A stretch of DNA of 64,000 nt from Brucepastera parasyntrophica. GTDB lineage: Bacteria > Spirochaetota > Spirochaetia > Treponematales > Treponemataceae. The stretch is taken from assembly GCF_022376835.1 (NCBI RefSeq), contig NZ_CP084606.1, positions 2,536,501 to 2,600,500 of the forward strand. The letters run 5' to 3'. The notes beneath the pieces are model-generated. The model saw nothing but the letters and a program-made list of their open reading frames with translations. It was not told where the DNA came from and searched no databases. Shown piece by piece: positions 36,683 to 45,754 of the stretch (within the stretch, counting starts at the first letter, position 1; every line of letters starts with the position of its first letter). A program made the translations under genes and the position numbers.

Positions 36683-37537
36683 ATGGCAGAACAGACTTCG
36701 GCAAAGGATTCATTTTTTTCCCAATTCAATTTTTCCACGATCTTTACTCAGGAAAGACTGCTGAAACTGGGTGAGACTCTGATCGCAATTGTTGTTTTCT
36801 ATCTTGTGTACCGTATCGCGAAGTATTATATAAACAAATTCGCGAGAAAAAAAATAAAGCAGGAAAAACTCGAACTTATTGATAAGGCGGTCCGCTATGT
36901 TTTCAATATTTTCATAACGCTGTATATTCTGAAAATTCTGGGCATTAATATTAACGCCATTCTCGGAGCGGCCGGTATTCTCGGGGTCGCCATTGGCTTC
37001 GCCGCCCAGACCTCAATGTCGAATATTATAAGCGGCTTTTTTATTCTTGCTGAGCATTCTCTGAAAATAGGCGATTTTATCTCAATCGATGATATTTCCG
37101 GCACTGTTCACTCTATTAATCTTCTTTCGGTAAAGCTGGTAACGCTGGATAACCAAATGGTGAGGATTCCGAATGAAAGTATTATCAAGGCAAATGTTGT
37201 AGACAGCACATTCCATCATCTGAGGCGGCTGCAGATACCGGTTGGAGTCGCCTATGATTCGGATTTGCAGCAGGTGACGGAAACTTTGCTGGGGCTTACA
37301 AAAAAGGTCCCTCTTGTTCTCCAGGACCCTCCGCCTCTTGTTATGATGGACAGTTTTGCGGACTCGGCAGTTAATGTTATCCTTGCGGTCTGGTTCAAAA
37401 AAGATGATTATACTAATGTAAAGAATGCAATTATTATGGAAGTACACCGGACTTTCAAAGAGGAAGGCATTTCAATCGCATTCCCTCAGCTTGATGTACA
37501 TGTGGACAGCGCTGCCGGTGAAAATGGTCATAGTTAA
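36683..37537 (+). CDS. MscS-family small-conductance mechanosensitive channel
   Basis: A 284-residue channel protein. Two N-terminal helices lead into the pore helix (AILGAAGILGVAIGFAAQTS with conserved Gly/Ala spacing) and the MscS beta domain (IGDFISIDDISGTVHSINLL, LDNQMVRIPNESIIKANVVD), then an alpha/beta C-terminus. It opens under membrane tension to release solutes. I use ATG 36683 (MAEQTSAK); no strong ribosome site is visible there. Confidence 0.85.
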   Translation: MAEQTSAKDSFFSQFNFSTIFTQERLLKLGETLIAIVVFYLVYRIAKYYINKFARKKIKQEKLELIDKAVRYVFNIFITLYILKILGININAILGAAGILGVAIGFAAQTSMSNIISGFFILAEHSLKIGDFISIDDISGTVHSINLLSVKLVTLDNQMVRIPNESIIKANVVDSTFHHLRRLQIPVGVAYDSDLQQVTETLLGLTKKVPLVLQDPPPLVMMDSFADSAVNVILAVWFKKDDYTNVKNAIIMEVHRTFKEEGISIAFPQLDVHVDSAAGENGHS

Positions 37538-37600
37538 TAAATCATTATCTGTGCGGCTGCTTTCTTTACACATACTTTTTATAAATAAGGCGTATTCGTT

Positions 37601-37633
37601 TTTTTAAGTGTATAGCAGCTATACACTTAAAAA
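37601..37633. repeat. 23-bp perfect palindrome repeat, copy 2, extended by A/T
   Basis: AAGTGTATAG-cag-CTATACACTT (37606-37628), extended by TTTTT and AAAAA to a 15-bp stem. Twin of 35830-35852. The pair brackets the oxidoreductase and MscS genes. Confidence 0.6.
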
Positions 37634-37696
37634 TCCGTCATGTTTGAAGTTGGCGTGTGAATTGAGTGAGAGCGATAAAAGGGCGCTGAAATATCA

Positions 37697-38386
37697 TCAA
37701 TCCCGCAGCGCGGCGCGGACCGCTTCATCAGCGTGGATAATCATTGAATCATAGAGTTTGAAATCAGCTTCTTTTACAAGCAGTCCTATTTCTGTACAGC
37801 CCAGGATAATCCCTTCGGCCCCGGCTTCTATCAGTTTTTCCATAATTCCGGAAAGCTCATTTCTGGACGTATCGCTGATAATACCTCTGACCAGTTCTTC
37901 ATAAATAATACGGTGGACCGTTTCCCTGTCGGCATTTTCCGGGATAACAGTCCTGATGCTGTATTTTTCATCAAGCCGTTTCCTGTAAAAGTCTTCTTCC
38001 ATGGTAAACCGCGTTCCGAGAAGTCCCGTTTTTTTTATGCCGTCCTTCTTCAGCGCTTTTCCGGCGGCATCTCCAATATGTAAAAAGGGGATTCCAGTAT
38101 CAGCCTCAAAATTGTCCATAACCTTATGCATTGTGTTTGTACACAGTACGATAAAATCTGCCCCGGCGGCGTGCAGCTTTTCCGCGGTATCATACAGCAG
38201 GGTTTTGAGTTCATCCCATTTTCCGGCATGCTGCTTTTCTTCAATATCCTGAAAATTAAAAGAATACATAAGGCATTTTGCCGAACTGCTGTTTCCAAGT
38301 TCCGAATTGATTTTCCGGTTTATGAATGAATAGTACTGCGCTGAAGATTCCCAGCTCATACCTCCGATTAACCCGATTGTTTTCAT
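37697..38386 (-). CDS. Aspartate/glutamate racemase (YgeA type)
   Basis: A 229-residue PLP-independent racemase. Catalytic cysteines sit in FIVLCTNTMHK and GIILGCTEIGLLV; the N-terminus MKTIGLIGGMSWESSAQYY is family-typical. It interconverts L- and D-aspartate or glutamate, supplying D-amino acids for cell wall or signalling. I start at MKTIGL (38386), behind GGAG. Confidence 0.9.
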   Translation of the reverse strand: MKTIGLIGGMSWESSAQYYSFINRKINSELGNSSSAKCLMYSFNFQDIEEKQHAGKWDELKTLLYDTAEKLHAAGADFIVLCTNTMHKVMDNFEADTGIPFLHIGDAAGKALKKDGIKKTGLLGTRFTMEEDFYRKRLDEKYSIRTVIPENADRETVHRIIYEELVRGIISDTSRNELSGIMEKLIEAGAEGIILGCTEIGLLVKEADFKLYDSMIIHADEAVRAALRD

Positions 38387-38428
38387 ATTGTACTCCATAT
38401 CAAAAACCGCAGATATTTATTGCCTGTG

Positions 38429-39111
38429 CTATTTTCTCGCCGGCATTGTAAAGTCTATAAGCGCGTCGTTGAGGTATTCATTAAAGGGTTTCATCAGTTT
38501 GAATTTTTCCGCTGCTGTCCTGATAAACTGTTCCGCATCAGTGAACTGTGAATCGCTGATCGGATATTCAATATCCCATGACTTGTGTTTCAGATATTCA
38601 GCCAGAGGATGGTCTTTGTCATATCTTCGGGGAACCGTTTTCAGTTTTTCGCCCGAGACGGTGAAGTTTTCAGTGAAGGCTGGTTTGTTTATTATTTTCA
38701 GAAATTCGTCTGTATTATTCACGAGATAATTCCGTACCATGCTTACCGCGTCGGGGAACTGGGGAACAAAAAGGCCTCCGCCTAAAAAATATTTCCCGGT
38801 GTGATGTTCAGGTAATAACCTGCCGGTATGGGCATTTTGCCTGCCTTCGATATATGCGCGCGGAATGAAGGATTGTACGGAGATTTATCATGACTGAAAC
38901 GGGTATCCCGGTTTAGCCTGAAAATCAGCGTCCCCGGATCAAGTTCCCGAACCGAATCGTCAAATTCGCAGATTTTATTTATCAGAGTCAGTAGCAGGCT
39001 TTTGAATTCATTTTTGGCGGCTTCATACCCGGCCTTATTGGCGTGCATCCAGTCAATAGAATTGTTTTCCGACAATTCCGTGAGAAATTCCAGTATGCTT
39101 TTCGTTTCCAT
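38429..39111 (-). CDS. DUF2461-family protein (one frame break)
   Basis: Two adjacent frames make one DUF2461 protein: N-terminal part from 39111 (LDPGTLIFRLNRDTRFSHDK, SKAGKMPIPAGYYLNITPGN) and C-terminal part ending at 38429 (RRYDKDHPLAEYLKHKSWDI). One extra base in the A6 run at 38784-38789 (plus strand) joins them at IFLGGGLFVP. Function of the family is unknown. Confidence 0.8.
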
Positions 39112-39167
39112 AATTTTTCCTGTTTATGACCCGCAAAAAGAATCCGCAGCTTCTATCGGCATGCAGA

Positions 39168-39202
39168 AAAAGAAAACGGTATGCGCGATACCGTTTTCTT
39201 TT
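39168..39202. terminator. Bidirectional terminator after rubrerythrin
   Basis: AAAAGAAAACGGTAT (39168-39182)-gcgcg-ATACCGTTTTCTTTT (39188-39202), a perfect 15-bp stem. Confidence 0.8.
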
Positions 39203-39241
39203 AAAAGTTACATAAAGCCGGAATAGAAATCCGCAGTATGA

Positions 39242-39820
39242 TTACCAGTTTTCCGCCAGTCTTTCAAAATATCCCTGCGGATGGGCGCAGGCCGGACAGG
39301 CTTTAGGCGCTTCCTTGCCTACATAAATAAATCCGCAGTTCAGACAGCGCCAGGTAGTCGGGGTTTCCTGTACCCACATATCCTTATCTTCAAGGTGCTT
39401 GATAAAAGCTTCATATCTTTTTGCGTGCTGTTTTTCGGCAATGGCAATATTTTCCATTACTTCGGCAATTGCGGTAAATCCTTCTTCACGGGCGACCTTT
39501 GCGTAATCGGGATACATGTGCTGCCATTCATGGTTTTCGCCATGAGCCGCCTGTTTGAGATTTTCCAGTGTACTCGTGCTGATAATACCCGCATCGGAAG
39601 TTGTTTCAACGGTTACTTCTCCGCCTTCAAGAAATTTGAACAGGCGTTTCGCGTGTTCTTTTTCCTGGTCAGCTGTTTCAAGAAATATAAGCTGGACCTG
39701 AACATATCCTTCATCTTTAGCCTTGCTGGCCCAGTATGTATACTTATTCCGGGCCTGTGATTCCCCTATAAAGGCGGCCACAATGTTTTTTTCTGTCTGG
39801 GTTCCTTTTAACGATTTCAT
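39242..39820 (-). CDS. rbr: Rubrerythrin
   Basis: A 192-residue non-haem iron protein that reduces hydrogen peroxide in anaerobes. The N-terminal di-iron four-helix bundle shows FIGESQARNKYTYW, LETADQEKEHAKRLF and IAIAEKQHAKRYEAF. The C-terminal rubredoxin-like zinc/iron site has CLNCGFIYVG and CPACAHPQ. I start at MKSLKGT (39820) behind GGAGG. Its neighbour is a Bcp-type peroxiredoxin, forming an oxygen-defence pair. Confidence 0.95.
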   Translation of the reverse strand: MKSLKGTQTEKNIVAAFIGESQARNKYTYWASKAKDEGYVQVQLIFLETADQEKEHAKRLFKFLEGGEVTVETTSDAGIISTSTLENLKQAAHGENHEWQHMYPDYAKVAREEGFTAIAEVMENIAIAEKQHAKRYEAFIKHLEDKDMWVQETPTTWRCLNCGFIYVGKEAPKACPACAHPQGYFERLAENW

Positions 39821-39987
39821 TTTATCCTCCTGTGTTGTACTTATTTTTTCGTCCCCGCGGGAAACAGGCTGCTTATACATATGTCCTGCGTGAACGGATT
39901 TACAAAGGCTGTAAGAGAAACGATGTATGCTTTTTTCTCCTTTTATTCTATGTGTTACCTTTTCTCTTGTCAATTATTTTCCGGAAA

Positions 39988-40446
39988 TCAGGCGGAAAGA
40001 GCGGTGAGAATTTCCTTTGCGTGGTTTTTCGGCGATACCTGAAGAAAAAAATGCGTAATCCGGCCTTCCTCATCTATAATCCAGGTAGTCCTGATTATTT
40101 CATCATGAATTTTTCCGAACACGGATTTTTTTGTCCATGACTCATACTGCTTTATGACTGTCATTTCAGGATCGGCAAGCATATAAAATGGCAGGCCGTA
40201 TTTAAGTATTATCTTATCATGAAATGTTCCGCTTGCGGGGCTGATCCCGATTACTACCGCGCCCAGTTTTAATATATCGTCATACGCGTCCCGGACAGAA
40301 CAGGCTTCCATGGCAGAGCAATGAAAATCATATTTTGGGTAAAAGTTAAGAACGACTTTTTTTCCGCGCAAAAGCGATAGCTGTATTTCCTCGTTGTTTT
40401 CGTTTTTCAGTATAAAATCAGGCGCCATATCTCCAATTTTGAGCAA
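39988..40446 (-). CDS. bcp: Bcp/PrxQ-type peroxiredoxin with altered active-site motif
   Basis: A 152-residue thioredoxin-fold protein (MLKIGDMAPDFILKN, VVLNFYPK, GISPASGTFHDK, TTWIIDEEGRI). In canonical Bcp the sequence after YPK contains TPGC-T-x-x-A-C. Here it is YPKYDFHCSAMEACSVRD: the peroxidatic Thr is Phe and the Cys is one position early, with Ser in the normal slot. The resolving Cys is kept. Activity may be altered. Thiol peroxide reduction is inferred from the family. Confidence 0.8.
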   Translation of the reverse strand: MLKIGDMAPDFILKNENNEEIQLSLLRGKKVVLNFYPKYDFHCSAMEACSVRDAYDDILKLGAVVIGISPASGTFHDKIILKYGLPFYMLADPEMTVIKQYESWTKKSVFGKIHDEIIRTTWIIDEEGRITHFFLQVSPKNHAKEILTALSA

Positions 40447-40592
40447 TGATGTGCCTCCCGTTACTATATTTATATAATAAAGATACTCAAAAATTATCTG
40501 TCCGTGATAGTTTTGCGGACAGATACTTCATATTTTTACAATGTTGCTTGACCTTCCCTGTTTTTTACGCTATATTTTTTATCAGTCTTTTC

Positions 40593-40666
40593 GGGCCTAT
40601 AGCTCAGTTGGTTAGAGCTGCGGACTCATAATCCGTCGGTCCCTGGTTCAAGTCCAGGTGGGCCCA
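40593..40666 (+). tRNA. tRNA with CAT anticodon, Ile2 type likely
   Basis: Complete cloverleaf: acceptor GGGCCTA/TGGGCCC with one G-T pair, D arm AGCTCAGTTGGTTAGAGC, anticodon loop CTCATAA, T loop TTCAAGT, discriminator A, no CCA. The features CGGACTCATAATCCG and GGTCCCTGGTTCAAGTCCAG match tRNA-Ile2 (lysidine-modified CAT) better than elongator Met. Met cannot be excluded. Confidence 0.85.
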
Positions 40667-40776
40667 TAGATATTTCGTTACGGTGTAACGAGTTAGAGCA
40701 AAGTACAGGTCGCGAAACTCAGTTTCGCCACACTACCACCACAAAAGGCGTGTTTTCCTCCAGTGTGCCAAGGAGT
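40624..40776 (+). repeat. Duplicated tRNA 3' region, unit A
   Basis: Starts in the tRNA anticodon loop and continues past it, with hairpin CGTTAC-ggt-GTAACG, then AGAGCAAAG and CGTGTTTTCCTCCA. Repeated in decayed form at 41129-41277. Confidence 0.6.
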
Positions 40777-41128
40777 GAATATGCGTCTTTTTTATTTAAC
40801 CAGGCGTAATAACATCTGGTACGTGTCATTCCGGGCTTTAGAAACTTTTCCCATCTCCGGTGATTTACAATTATATAGAAAATAATATCCCGGCTGAATA
40901 AAATAGCAATCCTTTTGGGAGGGATTGTATGAGAAGAACACGGAATGGTTCGTGGGAATAGTTAAGATCATCAAGTGAACCGGAACAGCATTTTATGATC
41001 TGCAAAGACTTTTTGAAGCACGATAAAGCGTAAGAAAAGCCTTGTCCGCTTCCTTATGTAATGCAAAAAAATAAATACTATACCGCACTATGGTGCGCCG
41101 GAGAATAAGGCGGTCAGATTCAGCCATT
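40777..41128. other. Gene-less spacer between the two repeat units
   Basis: No supportable gene on either strand. AT-rich sequence with no strong promoter or terminator; probably decayed DNA. Confidence 0.4.
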
Positions 41129-41277
41129 GCTCAAAATCCGTAGGTTCCTGACTCAAGTCCGGGCGGGCCTATAGATAATCCGTTACAATTAACGGCTTAG
41201 AGCAAAACAAGAGCCGCGAAAACAAGTCTCTCCTCACTGCCTCCACAAAAAACGTGTTTTCCTCCACTATATCAAAA
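41129..41277 (+). pseudogene. Decayed duplicate of the tRNA-Ile 3' half and its flank (unit B)
   Basis: CTCAAAATCCGTAGG..., ACTCAAGTCC and GGGCCTATAGAT follow the tRNA 3' half with substitutions. A covarying hairpin CCGTTA-caat-TAACGG, AGAGCAAAAC and CGTGTTTTCCTCCA then match unit A. The 5' half of the tRNA is lost, so it is not functional. Confidence 0.6.
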
Positions 41278-41682
41278 GCGTAAGGCTGAAAACCTCTTGT
41301 TTTTCAGTCTGAAGTGATGAGAAAGCAGGATTTTTTCCTTGTGCCTTTTTTATCCGATCAGCAGGAACAGAGCAGGATTTGGTATATTACTTTTACAAAG
41401 TATCTAACCGGTATACGCCGGATTACCAAAACCTACAATAAGCGGAAAGTTGAATTAATAACTCAAAACTGACTTTGTGAGGGGATACCAGAAGCGTCCT
41501 GACCACATACATTCATCTTAGATGCCTATTTTATTGACTTCCGGAATCCGGACACCTCATTTTATTGTCACATTTTATATTAATTGACATACTTCTTGAT
41601 TACATCACGATTTATTATTCAAAGTACATAATAATTGTGGCCTTGGCCTGACTAATTCCGGAAATAATCCGGGGAGAATATC
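41278..41682. other. Gene-less upstream region of the kinase operon
   Basis: No gene seen. Contains GGGGAGAA as ribosome site for the 41683 gene and a TTGACA near 41585 without a convincing -10. Confidence 0.4.
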
Positions 41683-43005
41683 ATGGAATATACATTAACC
41701 AATGTGGTGCTGGAATTATTCAGCGCCGCTGTTTTAATCATATTGATAGTATGCCAGCTTAGCAGTACTGATAAGAATACTGTGCCGGGCCGGCTGTTTT
41801 TGCTGGTTTTGTGCCTGCATACGGCTGTGCAGCTTTGCGACGCGGTTTCCTGGGCGTTTGACGGTTACCCTGGAATATTTTTCAATGTTGTGATGAAATC
41901 GTCAAACTTTCTGGTTTACAGTCTTGGGGTCATTGATGTAGCGGTGCTGCTTCTCTATATTTCGGCCAGTATTCCCGGGGAAAAGAAATTAATCAGAATT
42001 ATAAGATTTGCCGCCGCCGTGGTGGTAATTCTTTTTCATGTTATTCTCATAATAACGCAGTTCAACGGAATGCTTTATTCCATCACTGAACAGAATGTTT
42101 TCCGGTGGGGGCCGCATGTCTGGATAGTATATGCAGGAAGCGCGGTACTTTTCCTGATGATTATTATCGTTGTACTGCATCACAGGAAAACTCTGGGGAG
42201 AAAAAATACCGTAATTTTTATGACCTATGTAACGGTTCCGACTATTGCGCTTGTAATAAATTATCTTAATCTCAATCTGATGCTTGGACAGGCGTCCATC
42301 GTCCTTGCCCTGCTGATTATCTTTGTAAACATTCAGACGCAGCGGGATAAAGAGCTTAAGGACAAGGAGCTTAAACTTATGGAAAATCAGGTTGCAATCA
42401 TGCTCAGTCAGATCCAGCCCCACTTTCTATTCAACTCCCTGCATACTATTGGCGCGCTTTGTGATATTGATCCGAAAACCGCAAAGGAAACTATTATTGA
42501 TTTCAGCAGTTATCTCAGGCATAACCTTGAGTCCCTTTCCCGGCCCGGCCCGATTCCTTTTCTCGATGAAATGGATCATGTAAAAACCTATCTGTCCCTG
42601 GAGAAAAAACGTTTCGGTAAGAAACTGGAAATTATTTATGATATAACCCTAACGGATTTTGATATTCCGTCCCTTGCGCTCCAGCCCATAGTGGAAAACG
42701 CGGTCCGCTACGGCGCCGCAAAGCAACGGCAGGGAGGAACAGTAACTATCCGCACATCGGCGACTGACGAAGCCTGGCAGGTAACGGTTTCAGACAATGG
42801 GCAGGGATTTGATCCTACCGAAATCAAAAAGGCGGATGGGCGCAGCCATATCGGTATTGAGAACGTGCGCAGCCGGCTCCAGCTTATGTGCGGCGGTTCA
42901 CTTGATATCAGCAGCGCGCCTGGGCAGGGGACAACCGCTGTTTTGAGTATACCGGAATTCAGAAATTCAAGAGATCTGCCTGCGATAAAATGGAAAAGGA
43001 AATGA
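41683..43005 (+). CDS. LytS-like sensor histidine kinase
   Basis: A 440-residue membrane kinase of the LytS/YehU family. Six to seven hydrophobic helices fill residues 1-220, then the His_kinase domain with MLSQIQPHFLFNSLHTIGAL (phospho-acceptor His about 247), and the ATPase N-box PIVENAVRYGAAK and G-box DNGQGFDP, HIGIENVRSRLQLM. Input ligand unknown. It lies one base before its response regulator, which clearly pairs with it. Confidence 0.9.
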   Translation: MEYTLTNVVLELFSAAVLIILIVCQLSSTDKNTVPGRLFLLVLCLHTAVQLCDAVSWAFDGYPGIFFNVVMKSSNFLVYSLGVIDVAVLLLYISASIPGEKKLIRIIRFAAAVVVILFHVILIITQFNGMLYSITEQNVFRWGPHVWIVYAGSAVLFLMIIIVVLHHRKTLGRKNTVIFMTYVTVPTIALVINYLNLNLMLGQASIVLALLIIFVNIQTQRDKELKDKELKLMENQVAIMLSQIQPHFLFNSLHTIGALCDIDPKTAKETIIDFSSYLRHNLESLSRPGPIPFLDEMDHVKTYLSLEKKRFGKKLEIIYDITLTDFDIPSLALQPIVENAVRYGAAKQRQGGTVTIRTSATDEAWQVTVSDNGQGFDPTEIKKADGRSHIGIENVRSRLQLMCGGSLDISSAPGQGTTAVLSIPEFRNSRDLPAIKWKRK

Positions 43006-43006
43006 T

Positions 43007-43825
43007 ATGCATATACTTATTGTAGATGATGAAGAATACATTCTTGGAGAACTCAGGAATACCGTAGAAAATCTCTTTCCGGAGCACAGCCTTTCCTGTT
43101 TCGATAACGCCGAGGATGCCCTGTCCTGCGCGGCGGAAAATTCCGTTGATGTGGCGCTTCTCGATGTTGAACTGAGCGAAATGTCCGGGCTGGATTTGGC
43201 GCTGCATCTGAAAGCTTTGAACAATAAGACCAATATTATTTTTGTCACCGCCTACGGTGATTATATGGGCAACGCTTTTTCCATGCACGCCTCCGGTTAT
43301 ATACTCAAGCCTGCCGGAAAGGATGAAATAGAACGGGAACTCCGGAATTTGAGGTATCCCGTAGATGACTCTGAGAGAACGCCCGTACGGATGCACTGTT
43401 TCGGAAATTTTGAGGTGTATGTACATGGAAAACTCCTTCCCATGACGCGGTCAAAATCAAAGGAACTCCTGGCTTACCTGGTGCATAAAAACGGTTCCAG
43501 TGTGACAAAAAAGGAAATCGCCGCAGTACTCTGGGAAAACCGGGGATATACCCGTTCACTGCAGCAGCAGATACGGAAAATCATGATCCGTCTGGAGCAG
43601 ATTCTCAGTGATGCGGGCGTTGACGGACTGGTACGCCGTTACTGGGGCCAGATATCCATTGATACCAATATGTATACAAGTGATTATATTGATTTTTTGA
43701 ACGGCGATGTCAGAGCCCTGAACACTTTCTGCGGAGAATATATGGCTGAATACAGTTGGGGTGAGTCAACCACAGGAATTCTGACAGGCCTTATGCCGAA
43801 GAAAGAAGAACTTTCAGGTATATAA
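43007..43825 (+). CDS. Response regulator with SARP-type DNA-binding domain
   Basis: A 272-residue regulator. Receiver domain with DDEE acidic pocket, phospho-acceptor Asp53 in ALLDVELSEMSG, FVTAYGDYM and ILKPAGKDE. The C-terminal part is a winged helix of the SARP/OmpR-like kind (FGNFEVYVHGKLLPMTRSKS, YLVHKNGSSVTKKEIAAVLW). LytS kinases usually pair with LytTR regulators, so this combination is less common. Confidence 0.85.
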   Translation: MHILIVDDEEYILGELRNTVENLFPEHSLSCFDNAEDALSCAAENSVDVALLDVELSEMSGLDLALHLKALNNKTNIIFVTAYGDYMGNAFSMHASGYILKPAGKDEIERELRNLRYPVDDSERTPVRMHCFGNFEVYVHGKLLPMTRSKSKELLAYLVHKNGSSVTKKEIAAVLWENRGYTRSLQQQIRKIMIRLEQILSDAGVDGLVRRYWGQISIDTNMYTSDYIDFLNGDVRALNTFCGEYMAEYSWGESTTGILTGLMPKKEELSGI

Positions 43826-43947
43826 TTTTAACCATTGGTTTTTACAGTTTTTGACGCCGGTTTTCGGACTGGTATTCAAAATCAGTCGTTTTTTATAAAA
43901 AAATGCTTATCCCCTGCTGTTAATGATCGCCGTTTTGATTACGTCAT
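43826..43947. other. Spacer before the propeller relic
   Basis: No gene or clear regulatory element seen. Confidence 0.35.
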
Positions 43948-44275
43948 ACCATAGGGAAATTCGTTCTTGTAAACGGAAAAAACACTAAAATCAGATATTC
44001 CGAGGATGGAGAAACCTGGGCTGAGGTGACCACCTCCCCATTCACTGGTACTAATTACCCCTACACTGTATCCTACGGCGGAGGAATGTTTATCGCGGGC
44101 GCGCCGGGCGCCAAATGGCCTGTTCCCTTGACGGGATGGACTGGACCGCCACTACGATATCCCTATTCGGAACTGGCAACAATGTATACTCCAGCTTTTT
44201 GACGGGAATAAATTTTTCACAGCCGGCAGAAAAGGTAATGTTACAGTTATGTCTTCCAATAATATTGTTCAATAG
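43948..44275 (+). pseudogene. Relic of a beta-propeller/BNR-repeat protein
   Basis: Joining frames gives GKFVLVNGKNTKIRYSEDGE, VSYGGGMFIAGAPGAK, then ACSLDGMDWTA and FFDGNKFFTAGRKGNVTVMS up to a TAG. These are propeller blades similar to the C-terminal part of the prophage tail fibre. There is no start codon and an upstream stop, so only the 3' end remains. Two internal breaks fall in AAA and T5 runs. Confidence 0.6.
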
Positions 44276-44660
44276 AACCTGAGATAGTTGACCGGTTTTG
44301 GAACACCGTATCATTGACTGATCCGGTGTTCCGGGAATGGCTGCCAGTAATGCTATCACTGGAAAAAGTGCGGAAAGATGTCTCGCCGGATATCTTTCCG
44401 CCTTTTTTCAGAAACCATGACCATCTCTGATTGTGCGGCTGATAACCCTGCGTATGTCAGTGACCGCATCTGGCCGAGAGGTTCCGCTTCGGAAAAAAAA
44501 TGCCGACTGAACAGAAACTTTATCACGGTGAATGGTGTGTTTTTCTTCCGGCGTACCAGTTTCGACCCAAAGGAGGGCACACGGCAGAACCCCAAAACTT
44601 CCGGTTTGATAAATTATCAGTGATTAGCGCTGTCTGACAGTGCGTACCGACTCAGCGTTT
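44276..44660. other. Gene-less region holding a terminator
   Basis: An inverted repeat GGAACACCG/CGGTGTTCC near 44300-44335 and the terminator at 44370 were seen. No gene on either strand. Confidence 0.45.
44370..44408 (+). terminator. Intrinsic terminator of the relic gene
   Basis: GCGGAAAGAT (44370-44379) and ATCTTTCCGC (44392-44401), 10-bp stem, then C and six T. Confidence 0.85.
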
Positions 44661-45689
44661 CTAATCAGGGTTGCCGAGTGTTATCTCTGTGAAAATAATC
44701 CCCTGTCTGTTTTCCATCCGCAGCCGCTTGCCGTCGATCCGCTGAAATACACAGGATACAATATACCCATTATTTTTTCCGGTCCGGCCTGTATTTTTTT
44801 TATAAACACTTGGCCTGTCGAGATCGATTAATGTAGCATAGCCCGCATCCCAATTAACCGAACCGATTCGCCCATAACCGTCTCCCGCGGTTTCCTTGTT
44901 TTCAAAAAAAATAGTTATATACTCATTATCTACTTCAATCCGGGAAATATAAATATCCTCCCAGACGCCATTCAGCCTTCCCCGGGGACGGGGCATAAGT
45001 GTATACATTCCATTTTGCAGTTTGGAGGTCTGTGATGTTGTGGTGACGGATTGTAAAGGACGTAATGTATTTTGAGCCTGACCCGCCGTATCGCCGTCAG
45101 CGGGTCTGCCTTTTGCTGTATCCGCGCCTGATGTGAGCGCTTCCATAATGCCGGTGTCAGGAATGTTTTTGCTGAACAGTCCCTGTACTTCCGCCTTTTC
45201 CACGGTCAGCGCTCGGAGCGACAACCGCCATTTATTACCCAAGGCAGATACCGCCCCCACAACTATTGTCTGCGCGCCCGCCATCTGCCCTATTGCCTGG
45301 GCCGAGTTGTCATCCACATCCCCTGACATCTGAAAGTGTAACTCCGTACGTATAACATCAAGCTGATTACGTTCAACAACCGTAAATGAGCGGCCGTTGA
45401 CTATGTTTTCCGTAAGGGTATCAATGACATATTCAGAAAGAGCCGGATAATCGGACTTGACGGCGATTATTGCCAGTTTGGTTCCTTCCGGAATATTTTG
45501 ATTAAGGTAAGCAGTCCCTTCAAGGATTGCTGAATCCAGTCCGTCAGGGACAACGGTTTCCGGGGATGAACTGCAGCCCGCTGACAGGCAAATCACAAGA
45601 ATCGCGGCAGCCCAAAGTCTGGGACCGCATATCCCCAAAGCGGAAAAAACATGGGGTCTGTCTTTAGTATTATTTTTCTTTAAGTGCAT
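44661..45689 (-). CDS. CsgG/LpoB-like lipoprotein
   Basis: A 342-residue lipoprotein (AAAILVICLSAGC lipobox). The mature N-terminal part resembles the CsgG/LpoB fold (GTKLAIIAVKSDYPALSEYV, RSFTVVERNQLDVIRTELHF, AGAQTIVVGAVSALGNKWRL). A linker and a beta-rich C-terminal domain follow (WEDIYISRIEVDNEYITIFF). Members are common in spirochaete envelopes. Envelope assembly or sensing role inferred. Confidence 0.75.
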   Translation of the reverse strand: MHLKKNNTKDRPHVFSALGICGPRLWAAAILVICLSAGCSSSPETVVPDGLDSAILEGTAYLNQNIPEGTKLAIIAVKSDYPALSEYVIDTLTENIVNGRSFTVVERNQLDVIRTELHFQMSGDVDDNSAQAIGQMAGAQTIVVGAVSALGNKWRLSLRALTVEKAEVQGLFSKNIPDTGIMEALTSGADTAKGRPADGDTAGQAQNTLRPLQSVTTTSQTSKLQNGMYTLMPRPRGRLNGVWEDIYISRIEVDNEYITIFFENKETAGDGYGRIGSVNWDAGYATLIDLDRPSVYKKNTGRTGKNNGYIVSCVFQRIDGKRLRMENRQGIIFTEITLGNPD

Positions 45690-45754
45690 AGTGTGCCATA
45701 ATATTACTTATTACCATTGCGCCTGTTCCAAAATCTGACATTCAGGAACAGCCC

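Noticed and set aside
40792..40974. Minus-strand frame in the tRNA spacer
   Set aside because: It is short, has no ribosome site or family features, and lies within decayed DNA between the repeat units.
44378..44623. Plus-strand frame after the relic terminator
   Set aside because: It starts within the terminator hairpin and shows no domain or ribosome site.
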